This document shows, one piece after another, positions 35,692 to 43,635 of a stretch of DNA of 44,937 nucleotides (the first letter of the stretch is position 1; each line of letters starts with the position of its first letter). The DNA lies in the NCBI GenBank assembly GCA_003278175.1, contig QCGF01000006.1:1-44937 (forward strand). The letters run 5' to 3'. This DNA is from Prochlorococcus sp. AG-363-P15. Its GTDB lineage: Bacteria; Cyanobacteriota; Cyanobacteriia; PCC-6307; Cyanobiaceae. The position numbers were made by a program, and so were the translations under genes. The notes under the pieces are model-generated. The model searched no databases. It saw only the letters and a program-made list of their open reading frames with translations, and was not told the origin of the DNA.

Positions 35692-36882
35692 TTAATTTGG
35701 CCTTACAAGGACAATGGGTGTTTGTTCATTCGCATTGCCAGCAGGATTTGACCTCAATGATTTTTTTAGAAAGGCTTTATTACACTTTTTGTTTGCAGCA
35801 AGCACTTTTACCCTGCCCAAATCGTTTACATCAACAATGGCAACGTCAATACCCAGTTTGCTAGATATATTTTCACAGATTTCTTTGGGAGCTATTGGAC
35901 CAAGAACGATTGTCTGGTCATAGGGAGGGGTTGTTCCTGTTATGTCGTCAATGAGACGTGCTTGTTCTCCTGCAAGTCGATAAAAAAGACCTTTTATACC
36001 TATAAATTTTCCTCCAACACCAATAAGGAATGAAATAATCACTCTTGATGGCCCTACAAGATCGATTAAAGCTTGTAGCCCACACGCAGTAGCAAGACTG
36101 CTTGTGGGATGAAAAGCACGACATAAGAGTCTTGCTATTAATCCTGGTCTAATTGTGCTTGGGTGTTTATAACGACCTTGCATTACCGCTATTGGAGTTT
36201 CTCCTATTGTCAGGACATCTCCAGGACGAGCAATGTTTGCTGTATATGTAGTCAATACTTCTACGATGTCATCTTGCGGACCTAGAAGGTGTGTTTTCAA
36301 TGGGAGTAATTGGTAATCTTTATATTGCTGAAAGTATGCATTGTCAGCAGTTAGAGGCATAGGCCTTTTTAAAGGTATAACTATTCCGTCTCGTTTTCTT
36401 ATTCTCCCAAAAGGTCCATAATTTATCCAATTTATTTCAACCCAAACATTTTCTACCACTGAAATTGCTTCAATTGATTCACTATTAATTAATTTGATGG
36501 AGACAAAGGCCCGAGTGCTTTTTTTGCTTTTTATTATGTAGGCTTGCCAGTAGCCGTCCTTTCTGTATTCTTCATCTGGATGAACTGCTTGAATATTACT
36601 TCTGACTATTATTTCGTTGACACCCTCTTTCCCGAGCAAAGTTGGTGATATATCAATTTCAGGCACCATAACTTCCATACGTTTATGAGGGTTACTTATT
36701 TCCAACCAACCAATTATTTGTATTCCATCAATACTCTTTTTAATTTCCCAATCCAGAGTATCGAGAATTAGTGGAGAAGAGGGCCTTAATCTATGTCTCA
36801 ATTCAAGACAAGCTGCTATAAAGCAAAGGACTATTAGGAATATATGAAGACCGGTCATAAGAATTACCGGATTGACTTGCAA
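35692..36882 (-). CDS. Membrane-anchored CofE-like (F420-0:gamma-glutamyl ligase family) protein
   Basis: The 396-residue product has an N-terminal helix at about residues 5-25 (VILMTGLHIFLIVLCFIAACLEL) and a beta-rich region at about 35-170. The C-terminal half resembles the F420-0:gamma-glutamyl ligase fold: TYTANIARPGDVLTIGETPIAVMQGRY near 213, IIGVGGK-like SFLIGVGGKFIGIKGLFYRLAGEQARLIDD near 290 and the final VAIVDVNDLGRVKVLA. Homologues in marine cyanobacteria carry this label, but no other F420 gene is seen here. The true substrate may be another gamma-glutamyl or amide bond. The family assignment is by eye. Confidence 0.6.
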   Translation of the reverse strand: MQVNPVILMTGLHIFLIVLCFIAACLELRHRLRPSSPLILDTLDWEIKKSIDGIQIIGWLEISNPHKRMEVMVPEIDISPTLLGKEGVNEIIVRSNIQAVHPDEEYRKDGYWQAYIIKSKKSTRAFVSIKLINSESIEAISVVENVWVEINWINYGPFGRIRKRDGIVIPLKRPMPLTADNAYFQQYKDYQLLPLKTHLLGPQDDIVEVLTTYTANIARPGDVLTIGETPIAVMQGRYKHPSTIRPGLIARLLCRAFHPTSSLATACGLQALIDLVGPSRVIISFLIGVGGKFIGIKGLFYRLAGEQARLIDDITGTTPPYDQTIVLGPIAPKEICENISSKLGIDVAIVDVNDLGRVKVLAANKKCNKAFLKKSLRSNPAGNANEQTPIVLVRPN

Positions 36883-36960
36883 GTAATGCCCTCAAGCGTA
36901 GTTGGTTATTTAAAAGGATTACGTATAATTCTTAATCCAGCAATCATTTTTTTCATTAGT

Positions 36961-37518
36961 TCACTGACGTGGGTCTGTATAGCCTTCTTTAGAAGGCTCA
37001 CTGTTGTACTCGTTAAAGCTTTTTATTGAAATTGAAAACTCTGGCTCTTTAAGGCCTGAAGCCTTTGAAATTGCCTTATTTATTGTTTCTATAGACACTT
37101 GCCCATCTTGGTCTAGTTGTATGTGCCCTTCTCCATCAATTACAACTACTTGAGGTATATTTCCATGCCAATAATAGGCTTCTTCATTGGGGTCATTAAC
37201 TTGAATACCTTGGAATTCATCTGTGGTGACTGGCGTTATATCTATGGATGTACCCCAAAGAAGTTTTAATCCTGACAAGACTGGTGCAAAGGCTTTACTT
37301 GTCGAACTGTCATCAAGATAAAAAACAAGGACACTTGTCCTTTTATTTTCAAGAGAGGTTGAAAGTGAACTTCTTGGTGGAACAAGGGATCCATTGCCAG
37401 CATATATCGGAAATATGTTGCCGTCATAGCTATTAGTGTCTCTTGAGGCATGGACTGGATTTATAAGCAACAAGAGCGTCAGGACTAGAGTTAGAAGTTT
37501 TGGAATGAGACGAAACAT
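36961..37518 (-). CDS. Exported thioredoxin-fold protein without CxxC
   Basis: The 185-residue product begins with a signal peptide (LIPKLLTLVLTLLLLINPVHASR, probable cleavage after HAS), placing it in the periplasm or thylakoid lumen. The rest has a thioredoxin-like layout: TSVLVFYLDDSSTSKAFAPVLSGLKLLWG near 61-89 (beta-alpha), then GNIPQVVVIDGEGHIQLDQDGQVSIETI with a cis-Pro-like position. At the place of the redox CxxC it has DDSSTS, and no cysteines are visible in the mature part, so it cannot be a disulfide enzyme. Role unknown; possibly a structural or chaperone member of thylakoid thioredoxin-like proteins. Confidence 0.7.
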   Translation of the reverse strand: MFRLIPKLLTLVLTLLLLINPVHASRDTNSYDGNIFPIYAGNGSLVPPRSSLSTSLENKRTSVLVFYLDDSSTSKAFAPVLSGLKLLWGTSIDITPVTTDEFQGIQVNDPNEEAYYWHGNIPQVVVIDGEGHIQLDQDGQVSIETINKAISKASGLKEPEFSISIKSFNEYNSEPSKEGYTDPRQ

Positions 37519-37568
37519 TTGAAAGATCAGCGAAGTGTAGTCAATTTTTTGATATTGAATGAAATTTA

Positions 37569-39239
37569 TTAGTTTCTTCCAAGACTTCTTCCCATACCTT
37601 GAGCGATGCCACGTCCTACAAGTCCAATCGCACGACCTATGACCTGAGTCAAAATAATAACCATCAAGTCACCTACTTTGGTAATGAGTAGTTGAATTTG
37701 TGGAGCTATTGCATCTCTGGCTTCTACTAGTAGTGCAACTTGCTGTTGCCACCAATCAAGTTGCCGTAACTCTTCATCTCTTGGCTCTGTCACAAGAACT
37801 GGTTGTATATGGCCTTTCCTTAATCTATAAAAAAGACGTTTACTTTCGTATAATTGGATTGGTCTCTGAATAAGTTGTTTCCATCTGTTTTGACTATTTA
37901 ACTGGTTTCGTAGTCGTTCGAGTTCGCGAGTCGAAATAAATTTGGGTTTGAGAAGATATCTCCTTAATTCTGGCCATTGCCCACTTGCTGAGATAACTTC
38001 TGAACTCACAAGCTCAGCACTACGAATTAACCAGTTGCTAATAAACATCTCTAGCTGAATAACGGCACGAGGATCATCTGCAGGTAAAAGCTGTCCTTCT
38101 ATAGTTAAGGGTGTATTTGTTAAGAGGGGATTCAACATTTGTTCGCATTCTGGAAGCTCCTCGTCACTTTCGGATAAATTAGACATTGTTAATACTTGTT
38201 CTCCCACTGGTGTTAGTTGATTTTTGAATGGGAGACGAACATAGCTACCTGCCATAGATCGTAATGCTTCTTTAAGCAATTCTGGCTGTAGTTCTAACCA
38301 GCTCTCCTTGTAGGTAGAAGAAATGTCTTTCTGATTTCGCAGTTTTTTAATTACTTGGTCTAATTGGTTTAGTAGTGCAATTAGTAAGTCTTTTTGCCTG
38401 GATACACTTAATCCTTCAATTGCCAGAAGATTGCCAGTCGAATTAACGAGTCCTTCTTGAATAGTTTTATCTAATCGGTCATGAATGGCTTCCCAAACGG
38501 ATATTGAATCTCTTTTTTTTAGGTTAATATTTGTCCCATATTCATTTCCTAAGGGATAGCCAGACGATCCAATTGATGACTTTAAGGTGAAAGGGGTGTC
38601 TTTATTTGATTCAAGAGGGTCTATTGCAACTCTGAGAGGGCCCCATAACCAATAAAGAATCATCTTTGATGCTTTTAACTCTCTTCTTCTTCCATATAGA
38701 AGAATTTGCTTGAACGAATTTTGAGGTGGGGGATTCAGATGCTGTTCTACTTTCTGGAGTTCGCCGTTGATTTGTTGAATTCCACTAAGAAGTAGCCATT
38801 GTCCAAGCCCCATGGTTGATTGTTCTCTGAATCTTTTGTCTTCTTCTTGGTCTTTTAGCCTTACTACTCGACCACCGCCTCTAATTGTTCCTATTGCCTC
38901 TCTTAAAGTATTTATATCTGGATCTTGAAGGAGACCTGGACAATCAAATTGGAGAACCTCACTGGTTTTGAGGTTTACTTTTTCTGGTAATAGTAATAGG
39001 ACGGGAGCCGGCATCCAATATTCTTGTAAACGTCGGAGTTCTATTTGAACAACACTTGCTATTTCAAGCCTTTCTATAGACCAAATCACTAGACATGGAT
39101 TCCTAGTGAGGTCTTCCTTTCTTAAGAAGATTTTTAGATCTGGCTCTTGATTATTTAGCTGTGTGGACAATGATTCTCCTAACAATTTTGGAGCCAGCAA
39201 GAGGATCTGATTGGATTCTCCCTCAGCCAAATTGATCAC
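37569..39239 (-). CDS. DUF3685 protein
   Basis: The 556-residue product matches DUF3685, a family found in cyanobacteria and plastid lineages, as far as I recognise it. The N-terminal ~120 residues look like a receiver-type alpha/beta domain (ILLLAPKLLGESLSTQL, LVIWSIERLEIASVVQIELRRLQ, APVLLLLPEK). A long helical region follows, and the C-terminus at about residues 525-550 is hydrophobic (VGDLMVIILTQVIGRAIGLVGRGIAQGMG), suggesting membrane attachment. No enzyme motif is seen. The start is ATG at 39239. It lies between the thioredoxin-fold gene and hisA. Confidence 0.75.
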   Translation of the reverse strand: MINLAEGESNQILLLAPKLLGESLSTQLNNQEPDLKIFLRKEDLTRNPCLVIWSIERLEIASVVQIELRRLQEYWMPAPVLLLLPEKVNLKTSEVLQFDCPGLLQDPDINTLREAIGTIRGGGRVVRLKDQEEDKRFREQSTMGLGQWLLLSGIQQINGELQKVEQHLNPPPQNSFKQILLYGRRRELKASKMILYWLWGPLRVAIDPLESNKDTPFTLKSSIGSSGYPLGNEYGTNINLKKRDSISVWEAIHDRLDKTIQEGLVNSTGNLLAIEGLSVSRQKDLLIALLNQLDQVIKKLRNQKDISSTYKESWLELQPELLKEALRSMAGSYVRLPFKNQLTPVGEQVLTMSNLSESDEELPECEQMLNPLLTNTPLTIEGQLLPADDPRAVIQLEMFISNWLIRSAELVSSEVISASGQWPELRRYLLKPKFISTRELERLRNQLNSQNRWKQLIQRPIQLYESKRLFYRLRKGHIQPVLVTEPRDEELRQLDWWQQQVALLVEARDAIAPQIQLLITKVGDLMVIILTQVIGRAIGLVGRGIAQGMGRSLGRN

Positions 39240-39355
39240 CTGAAAATCTCTATAGAAAATATAACGAGTATTAGTAAATACTCCAGCCCTATAACATTTT
39301 AAAAACCCATGAATTAAAGCCTATAAATTTGATCATCAACAAATTTTCTATTTGC

Positions 39356-40123
39356 TTACGAAAAAAAATTTTTGTTCATAGGAGGATCTTCAATATGACC
39401 ATTTTCAATCGCATTCATTGCTTCCTTAAGACCTATGGCGCCGTTGTAAAGGGCTCTGCCAACGATAACTCCTGTCACTCCTTGATCTTCTAGTGCGAGT
39501 AGAGAAATTATGTCGGAAATTGATCCAACTCCCCCAGAAGCAATTATTGGAACATTACTGGCATCTGCTATTTCTCTTAATGCCTCAATATTGGGACCTT
39601 CTAGAGTTCCATCAGTGGCTATATCAGTACTTATAATCGCTGCAATCCCTGTATTGGAATAACTTCTGGCTAATTCTGTTGCAAGTGTTTTGCTTTGACT
39701 AATCCAACCACGTGTAGCAACTTTTCCTTCTTTGGCATCAATTCCTATAACAATCTTTCCAGGAAAACGTGTTGCGAGATTCTTCACTAGGTCAGGTCTT
39801 TCTATTCCAAGTGTTCCTAGGATGACCCGATCGAGTCCGTAATCGATAAGTTCTTCTGCTCTATCTATTGATCTGACGCCCCCACCTAGTTGTATAGGAA
39901 TTTCTAAAGCATCAACGATTTGCTTTATCGATGAGTCGTTTATTGGTAGACCTGTTTTTGCTCCATCAAGATCAACCAAATGAAGTCTTGAAGCTCCTTG
40001 ATTTTGCCAATCCAGGGCTTGATTTACTGGGTCATCATTGAATTGGGTGACCTGACTGTAGTCGCCTTGGTTGAGTCTTACGCATTTCCCTTCCAGCAGG
40101 TCAATGGCTGGGATGATTTCCAT
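39356..40123 (-). CDS. hisA: ProFAR isomerase (phosphoribosylformimino-AICAR ribotide isomerase)
   Basis: HisA performs the Amadori isomerisation of ProFAR in histidine synthesis. I chose the ATG at 40123 (255 residues), which gives MEIIPAIDLLEGKCVRLNQGDY with the catalytic Asp in the first strand. An in-frame upstream start at 40150 adds nine residues. TIM-barrel phosphate motifs follow: QLGGGVRSIDRAEEL near 78, IGIDAKEGKVATRGW near 125 (second catalytic Asp), ISTDIATDGTLEGPN near 160 and IIASGGVGSISD near 190. It is divergent from the epimerase gene across 100 bases. Confidence 0.94.
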   Translation of the reverse strand: MEIIPAIDLLEGKCVRLNQGDYSQVTQFNDDPVNQALDWQNQGASRLHLVDLDGAKTGLPINDSSIKQIVDALEIPIQLGGGVRSIDRAEELIDYGLDRVILGTLGIERPDLVKNLATRFPGKIVIGIDAKEGKVATRGWISQSKTLATELARSYSNTGIAAIISTDIATDGTLEGPNIEALREIADASNVPIIASGGVGSISDIISLLALEDQGVTGVIVGRALYNGAIGLKEAMNAIENGHIEDPPMNKNFFS

Positions 40124-40223
40124 AACATACTTTATTTCCTTGCTAACCATCCTGAATGGCTGACGAGCTTTTCGCTCTATTTATTTACGCGCTTGAATGG
40201 TCTTGTATTTTGATACTTGAATT

Positions 40224-41153
40224 TTGAAGACTCTTGTACTTGGAGGGACACGGTTTGTTGGTAAATCGTTGGTCTCTAGATTGGCAGCAAATGGCCACAA
40301 CCTTACTTTATTTACTCGTGGCAATCGAGCCGTCCCAGATAATGTTGAGCACTTGAAAGGAGATCGCAAATCTACAAATGATTTGAAAATATTAAAAAAT
40401 AGGCGATTTGATGTGATTATAGATATATCTGGCAGGGAGCTTGAAGATACACAGGAAATCATTGCAAATACAGGATTCCCAACTCATAGATTTGTTTATG
40501 TAAGCTCAGCAGGCGTGTACGCTGATTCAAATATATTGCCACATGATGAGCATAGTTTAATAGATCCAAACAGTAGGCATTTTGGCAAGGTAAAGACTGA
40601 GAAATGGCTGGCTAATGAGGGCATCCCTTTTACTGTTTTCCGACCTACATATATTTATGGAGCTGGCAATTACAATCCTATTGAGAAATGGTTCTTTGAC
40701 AGAATAATAAATAATAGGCCAGTTCCTATACCCGGTAACGGATCTTGGATAACTCAACTAGGTCATGTAAGTGACTTGGCTGAAGCAATGTCCATCTCGA
40801 TAGAAAGAAAGGCTGCAAATAACAAAATTTATAATTGTTCTGGAAGTAAAGGCTCCACATTCCTCGGAGTAGTAGAAGCCGCAGCTTATGCCTGTGGTAA
40901 GAACATTGACCAAATTAATATCTGCTTTTTTAACCCTGCTTCTTTGGACCCAAAGGCTCGCAAAAATTTCCCTTTAAGAATTGGGCATTTTTTAACTGAT
41001 ATAACTAGAATTGAAAGGGACTTAGATTGGAAACCAAAATACACTTTATTAGAAGGCTTCAAAGATAGTTATGACAATGATTATTTATTGAACCAATCAG
41101 ATTCAATTGACTTTAGTTCAGATCAGATATTACTTGATTCTTCATATAATTGA
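40224..41153 (+). CDS. NAD-dependent epimerase/dehydratase-like (CSP41-type) protein
   Basis: The 309-residue product is an extended short-chain dehydrogenase. It has the Rossmann motif LVLGGTRFVGKSLVSRLAANGH (about 4-25), GDRKS near 51 and RFVYVSSAGVYAD near 92. The usual YxxxK is replaced by a FGKVKTEKWL segment. It resembles cyanobacterial relatives of the chloroplast stem-loop RNA-binding protein CSP41, whose atypical catalytic site fits an RNA-binding rather than an epimerase role, though this is inference. The start is TTG at 40224, directly before the conserved beta strand. The last 41 bases overlap the convergent pgsA gene. Confidence 0.82.
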   Translation: MKTLVLGGTRFVGKSLVSRLAANGHNLTLFTRGNRAVPDNVEHLKGDRKSTNDLKILKNRRFDVIIDISGRELEDTQEIIANTGFPTHRFVYVSSAGVYADSNILPHDEHSLIDPNSRHFGKVKTEKWLANEGIPFTVFRPTYIYGAGNYNPIEKWFFDRIINNRPVPIPGNGSWITQLGHVSDLAEAMSISIERKAANNKIYNCSGSKGSTFLGVVEAAAYACGKNIDQINICFFNPASLDPKARKNFPLRIGHFLTDITRIERDLDWKPKYTLLEGFKDSYDNDYLLNQSDSIDFSSDQILLDSSYN

Positions 41154-41682
41154 TACCTGAATATAAACATAAGAATAAAGACGGCCAGAAAATTAGCCAG
41201 CCTAATCTCTGAACTTCTAGTGCAAAAGAGATTCCACCCCAACTCAGTGGCCAAATCATTAATAATACACTTGCAAATTGAAGAATTGTTTTTGCTTTGC
41301 CTATTTGAGAGGCAGCTCCTCCTTTTGCTTCAGAAGCTCGCCACAAAGTAATAATTAACTCTCTTGTCAGAACAATCCATACTGACCAGAGTGGCAAGAA
41401 TGAATTGCTTGATAACCAAAGCAATGGTGATAAAAGTAGAATTTTGTCAGCTAGTGGATCTAATCTTGCCCCCCACTTTGTTCCTCCTCCGGCTGCTCTT
41501 GCCAACTTTCCGTCAGCGAAATCACTTATTGCACCAAGCATAATTAATATCCATGCAAAAGATAAATTCTTTGAACTTAAGGCAAGTAGAATCGGAAGTC
41601 CAACTAATGCTCTGAAGAGCGTCAAGAGATTTGCAAGTTTGCGGAGCTTAAGTTTTCGAGTGTCTTTAATAGAGGGGGCCAA
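41113..41682 (-). CDS. pgsA: CDP-diacylglycerol-glycerol-3-phosphate 3-phosphatidyltransferase
   Basis: PgsA makes phosphatidylglycerophosphate, leading to phosphatidylglycerol, the main phospholipid of thylakoids. The 189-residue product has several membrane helices and the CDP-alcohol phosphotransferase motif DxxDGxxAR-x8-GxxxDxxxD as SDFADGKLARAAGGGTKWGARLDPLADK at about residues 52-79. The N-terminus LANLLTLFRALVGLPILLAL is also typical. The start is TTG at 41682; no in-frame ATG lies before the conserved N-terminus. It overlaps the convergent epimerase gene by 41 bases. Confidence 0.93.
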   Translation of the reverse strand: MAPSIKDTRKLKLRKLANLLTLFRALVGLPILLALSSKNLSFAWILIMLGAISDFADGKLARAAGGGTKWGARLDPLADKILLLSPLLWLSSNSFLPLWSVWIVLTRELIITLWRASEAKGGAASQIGKAKTILQFASVLLMIWPLSWGGISFALEVQRLGWLIFWPSLFLCLYSGINYMKNQVISDLN

Positions 41683-41778
41683 AATGCTTATCAGTGGATT
41701 TTATTTTGTTATTAATATATGCAATATTGCACGTATCTATTAAAAGTGCGAAGATTATGTAAACAAGCTTATTTTTTA

Positions 41779-41856
41779 ATGACAACTTTCCTGCTCCTTG
41801 TCTTGGTTGGCTCTCTAGTCGCAATGACCTATATAGTTCGTAAAATGGAAGAATAA
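41779..41856 (+). CDS. 25-residue single-helix membrane ORF
   Basis: The ATG at 41779 opens a 25-codon frame ending in TAA: a hydrophobic helix (TFLLLVLVGSLVAMTYIV, about residues 3-20) followed by a short charged tail RKMEE. This is the plan of small single-pass subunits of photosystems, cytochrome b6f or NDH-1, but it does not match any such subunit that I can recall. It sits alone in a 232-base gap between pgsA and the DUF2993 gene, both on the opposite strand. No clear ribosome binding site is visible, which is common in this group. Confidence 0.5.
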   Translation: MTTFLLLVLVGSLVAMTYIVRKMEE

Positions 41857-41914
41857 TAAATTTACATTATATGAATTAGGCAATATTCGTTAAATTTCAG
41901 ATTTTAAATTATCT

Positions 41915-42454
41915 TTAAGTATATCCACTAAGTTGGCAATGCAGCTCTGCTAGGGCTTCATTAGGAAGTTTTAGAAATGTATCAAGTAGAAAATTACCAG
42001 TTGGTTGAATAATTGCTGACCCAACTAATATGACCATCCCATTTTTTTGAAGATGCATGCCCTGAGCATTAAAATTACTTGTTTGTACTTTGTTAGTCGT
42101 TAGTACCGTATCTACAACAAGATCTGGAGCTTTGAAGATATTTCCAATAGTAAAGTTAAAGTCAGCATGAAAATCTAGTAAAAATAAACCATTATCTAGA
42201 TATAACCTACCTAATAATTTTTTAGGTTTAATAGTGATTTCTAAGCCTGGTAATATTGGTATCCCAAGTATTTTAGCTGTTTTCCAATTTAATGGAGGTA
42301 TTGAAAAGTTAGAAGTGTTAAAGACAATAGATAAGAATTCATCTGTGGAGTCATTTTGTATTATACCTTCACCTCCTCCTCCAATAGCATTATAAGAAAA
42401 TGTAGGATAATTACTTATAGATAACTTGCAGCCATTAAGACTTTTTAAATGCAT
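41915..42454 (-). CDS. DUF2993 (LmeA-like) protein
   Basis: The 179-residue product has the all-beta pattern of DUF2993 proteins (LmeA-like, common in cyanobacteria and actinobacteria), for example IPILPGLEITIKPKKLLGRLYLDNGLFLLDFHADFNFTIGN and APDLVVDTVLTTNKVQTSNFNAQGMHL. No signal peptide is obvious with the ATG at 42454. The fold is related to lipid-binding tubular domains, so a lipid or membrane function is plausible, but no substrate is indicated. It is divergent from the PPC-glutaredoxin gene across 144 bases of AT-rich sequence. Confidence 0.65.
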   Translation of the reverse strand: MHLKSLNGCKLSISNYPTFSYNAIGGGGEGIIQNDSTDEFLSIVFNTSNFSIPPLNWKTAKILGIPILPGLEITIKPKKLLGRLYLDNGLFLLDFHADFNFTIGNIFKAPDLVVDTVLTTNKVQTSNFNAQGMHLQKNGMVILVGSAIIQPTGNFLLDTFLKLPNEALAELHCQLSGYT

Positions 42455-42598
42455 TTTTATAAATTTTATAGTGTCTTATGAGTTTATAAAAAATTAGAGG
42501 ATTGATCTACTCTTCCTTAAATTCTTATATATTTTGGATTTAGAGGTTGGTAGATTTCAATACGATCTCCTAATCTTGTATCAAACTTAGAGCTATGT

Positions 42599-43219
42599 AT
42601 GGAAACCTTGCCTCTCAAACTTAGTTCTGGAAGCGATTTGCGTCTAAGCCTTGAGAAGGTTGGCATTCAAAGCAGTAAATCTGGTTTTGTTATAGGAGTT
42701 GTTGGGAACCTATCTAAAGCGTGTTTTCAATGCCCAGGAAGATCGAAACCAACAGTTCTCGAGGGAAATCTTGAGATAATTACTTTGAATGGAACTGTCA
42801 CTAAAAATGGGGTTCACCTTCACCTAAGCATTTCTGATAGTGATTGCAATGTATGGGGCGGACACCTTGAACCAGGCAGTGTTGTTTTAAAGGCGGTTGA
42901 TTTGCTTGTTGGCTTTATTGATACATCAAAAACTGACTCAGGAAATACTGCTAATAATCTTATTAAAGGTTCTACTCCCAGATTAGAGATAGCCGTTATG
43001 CCGGGCTGTCCATGGTGCACAAGAGCACTACGCATGATTAGAGCATTAAATATTCCTCACATTGTCAAGACAATAGAAGATGATAATTCATTCCTGTCGA
43101 TTAAAGAACAAACCGGAATTGATACATTCCCTCAAGTATTTATTGATGGAATATATGTAGGAGGTTATGAAAAATTTGCTGAGTTACATGCAAGTAAGGA
43201 ATTAGAAGAATTAAGATGA
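42599..43219 (+). CDS. PPC (DUF296)-glutaredoxin fusion protein
   Basis: The 206-residue product has two domains. Residues of about 4-106 match the PPC/DUF296 fold: LKLSSGSDLRLSLEKV, GFVIGVVGNLSKACF, LEIITLNGTV, HLHLSISDSDCNVWGGHLEPGSVV. After a low-complexity linker (about 107-126), residues 127-206 form a glutaredoxin with a CPWC dithiol at 137-140, TFPQVFIDG (cis-Pro) near 176 and GGYEKF near 188. Glutaredoxins reduce disulfides or glutathione adducts; PPC domains form trimers and occur in DNA-associated proteins. The fusion suggests a redox module on a trimeric scaffold. Its stop overlaps the next gene's ATG (ATGA). Confidence 0.85.
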   Translation: METLPLKLSSGSDLRLSLEKVGIQSSKSGFVIGVVGNLSKACFQCPGRSKPTVLEGNLEIITLNGTVTKNGVHLHLSISDSDCNVWGGHLEPGSVVLKAVDLLVGFIDTSKTDSGNTANNLIKGSTPRLEIAVMPGCPWCTRALRMIRALNIPHIVKTIEDDNSFLSIKEQTGIDTFPQVFIDGIYVGGYEKFAELHASKELEELR

Positions 43220-43458
43220 AGGATAATATTGAAAGCTTTTCCTATAATGATTTCTGGGATGAAAAGCCTTTTTGGTGTCAACCATGGAGTATTCTGCTTA
43301 CTGGCATTATAGTAATTTTAATTAGCCTTTGGTGGCCTAATCGTATTTGGATAACAAGTATTTTATCTATTTTAATTCTCTTATGGTGGATATTATTCTT
43401 GCTAATTGCACCAATAGCATATTCAAATCTAAACAAAACTTCTAAAGACATCGTCTAG
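43216..43458 (+). CDS. Small two-helix membrane protein
   Basis: The 80-residue product has two adjacent membrane helices (WSILLTGIIVILISLWWP at about 24-41 and ITSILSILILLWWILFLLIAP at about 46-66) and an aromatic N-terminal segment, DFWDEKPFWCQPWS. It resembles a cyanobacterial family of unknown function (possibly DUF6737, from memory). Its ATG overlaps the PPC-glutaredoxin stop by four bases, so the two are translationally coupled and might work at the same membrane. Confidence 0.7.
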   Translation: MKDNIESFSYNDFWDEKPFWCQPWSILLTGIIVILISLWWPNRIWITSILSILILLWWILFLLIAPIAYSNLNKTSKDIV

Positions 43459-43507
43459 TCAAAAATTTTCTTCAATTACGATAGATATATTTTGATCTAA
43501 CATTGTC

Positions 43508-43525
43508 ACTAAATATATATTTAGT
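43508..43525. repeat. Perfect 18-base AT palindrome
   Basis: ACTAAATATATATTTAGT is a perfect palindrome 49 bases after the two-TM gene. It could act as a weak terminator or a regulator site for the downstream acetyltransferase; its low GC makes chance likely too. Confidence 0.35.
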
Positions 43526-43635
43526 CCTATATTTATATACTGCAATTTGATTCTTGTCTTAAATATTCTTGTTTCTTGATAAATAGACAGGCAACTGTCA
43601 AAATGGTATTACCTTTTTCGATGGAGTTCTAGAAA

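Noticed and set aside
35640-35923. Plus-strand frames of 69-74 codons near 35.7 kb
   Set aside because: They are antisense to the CofE-like gene, and their composition follows that gene's codons.
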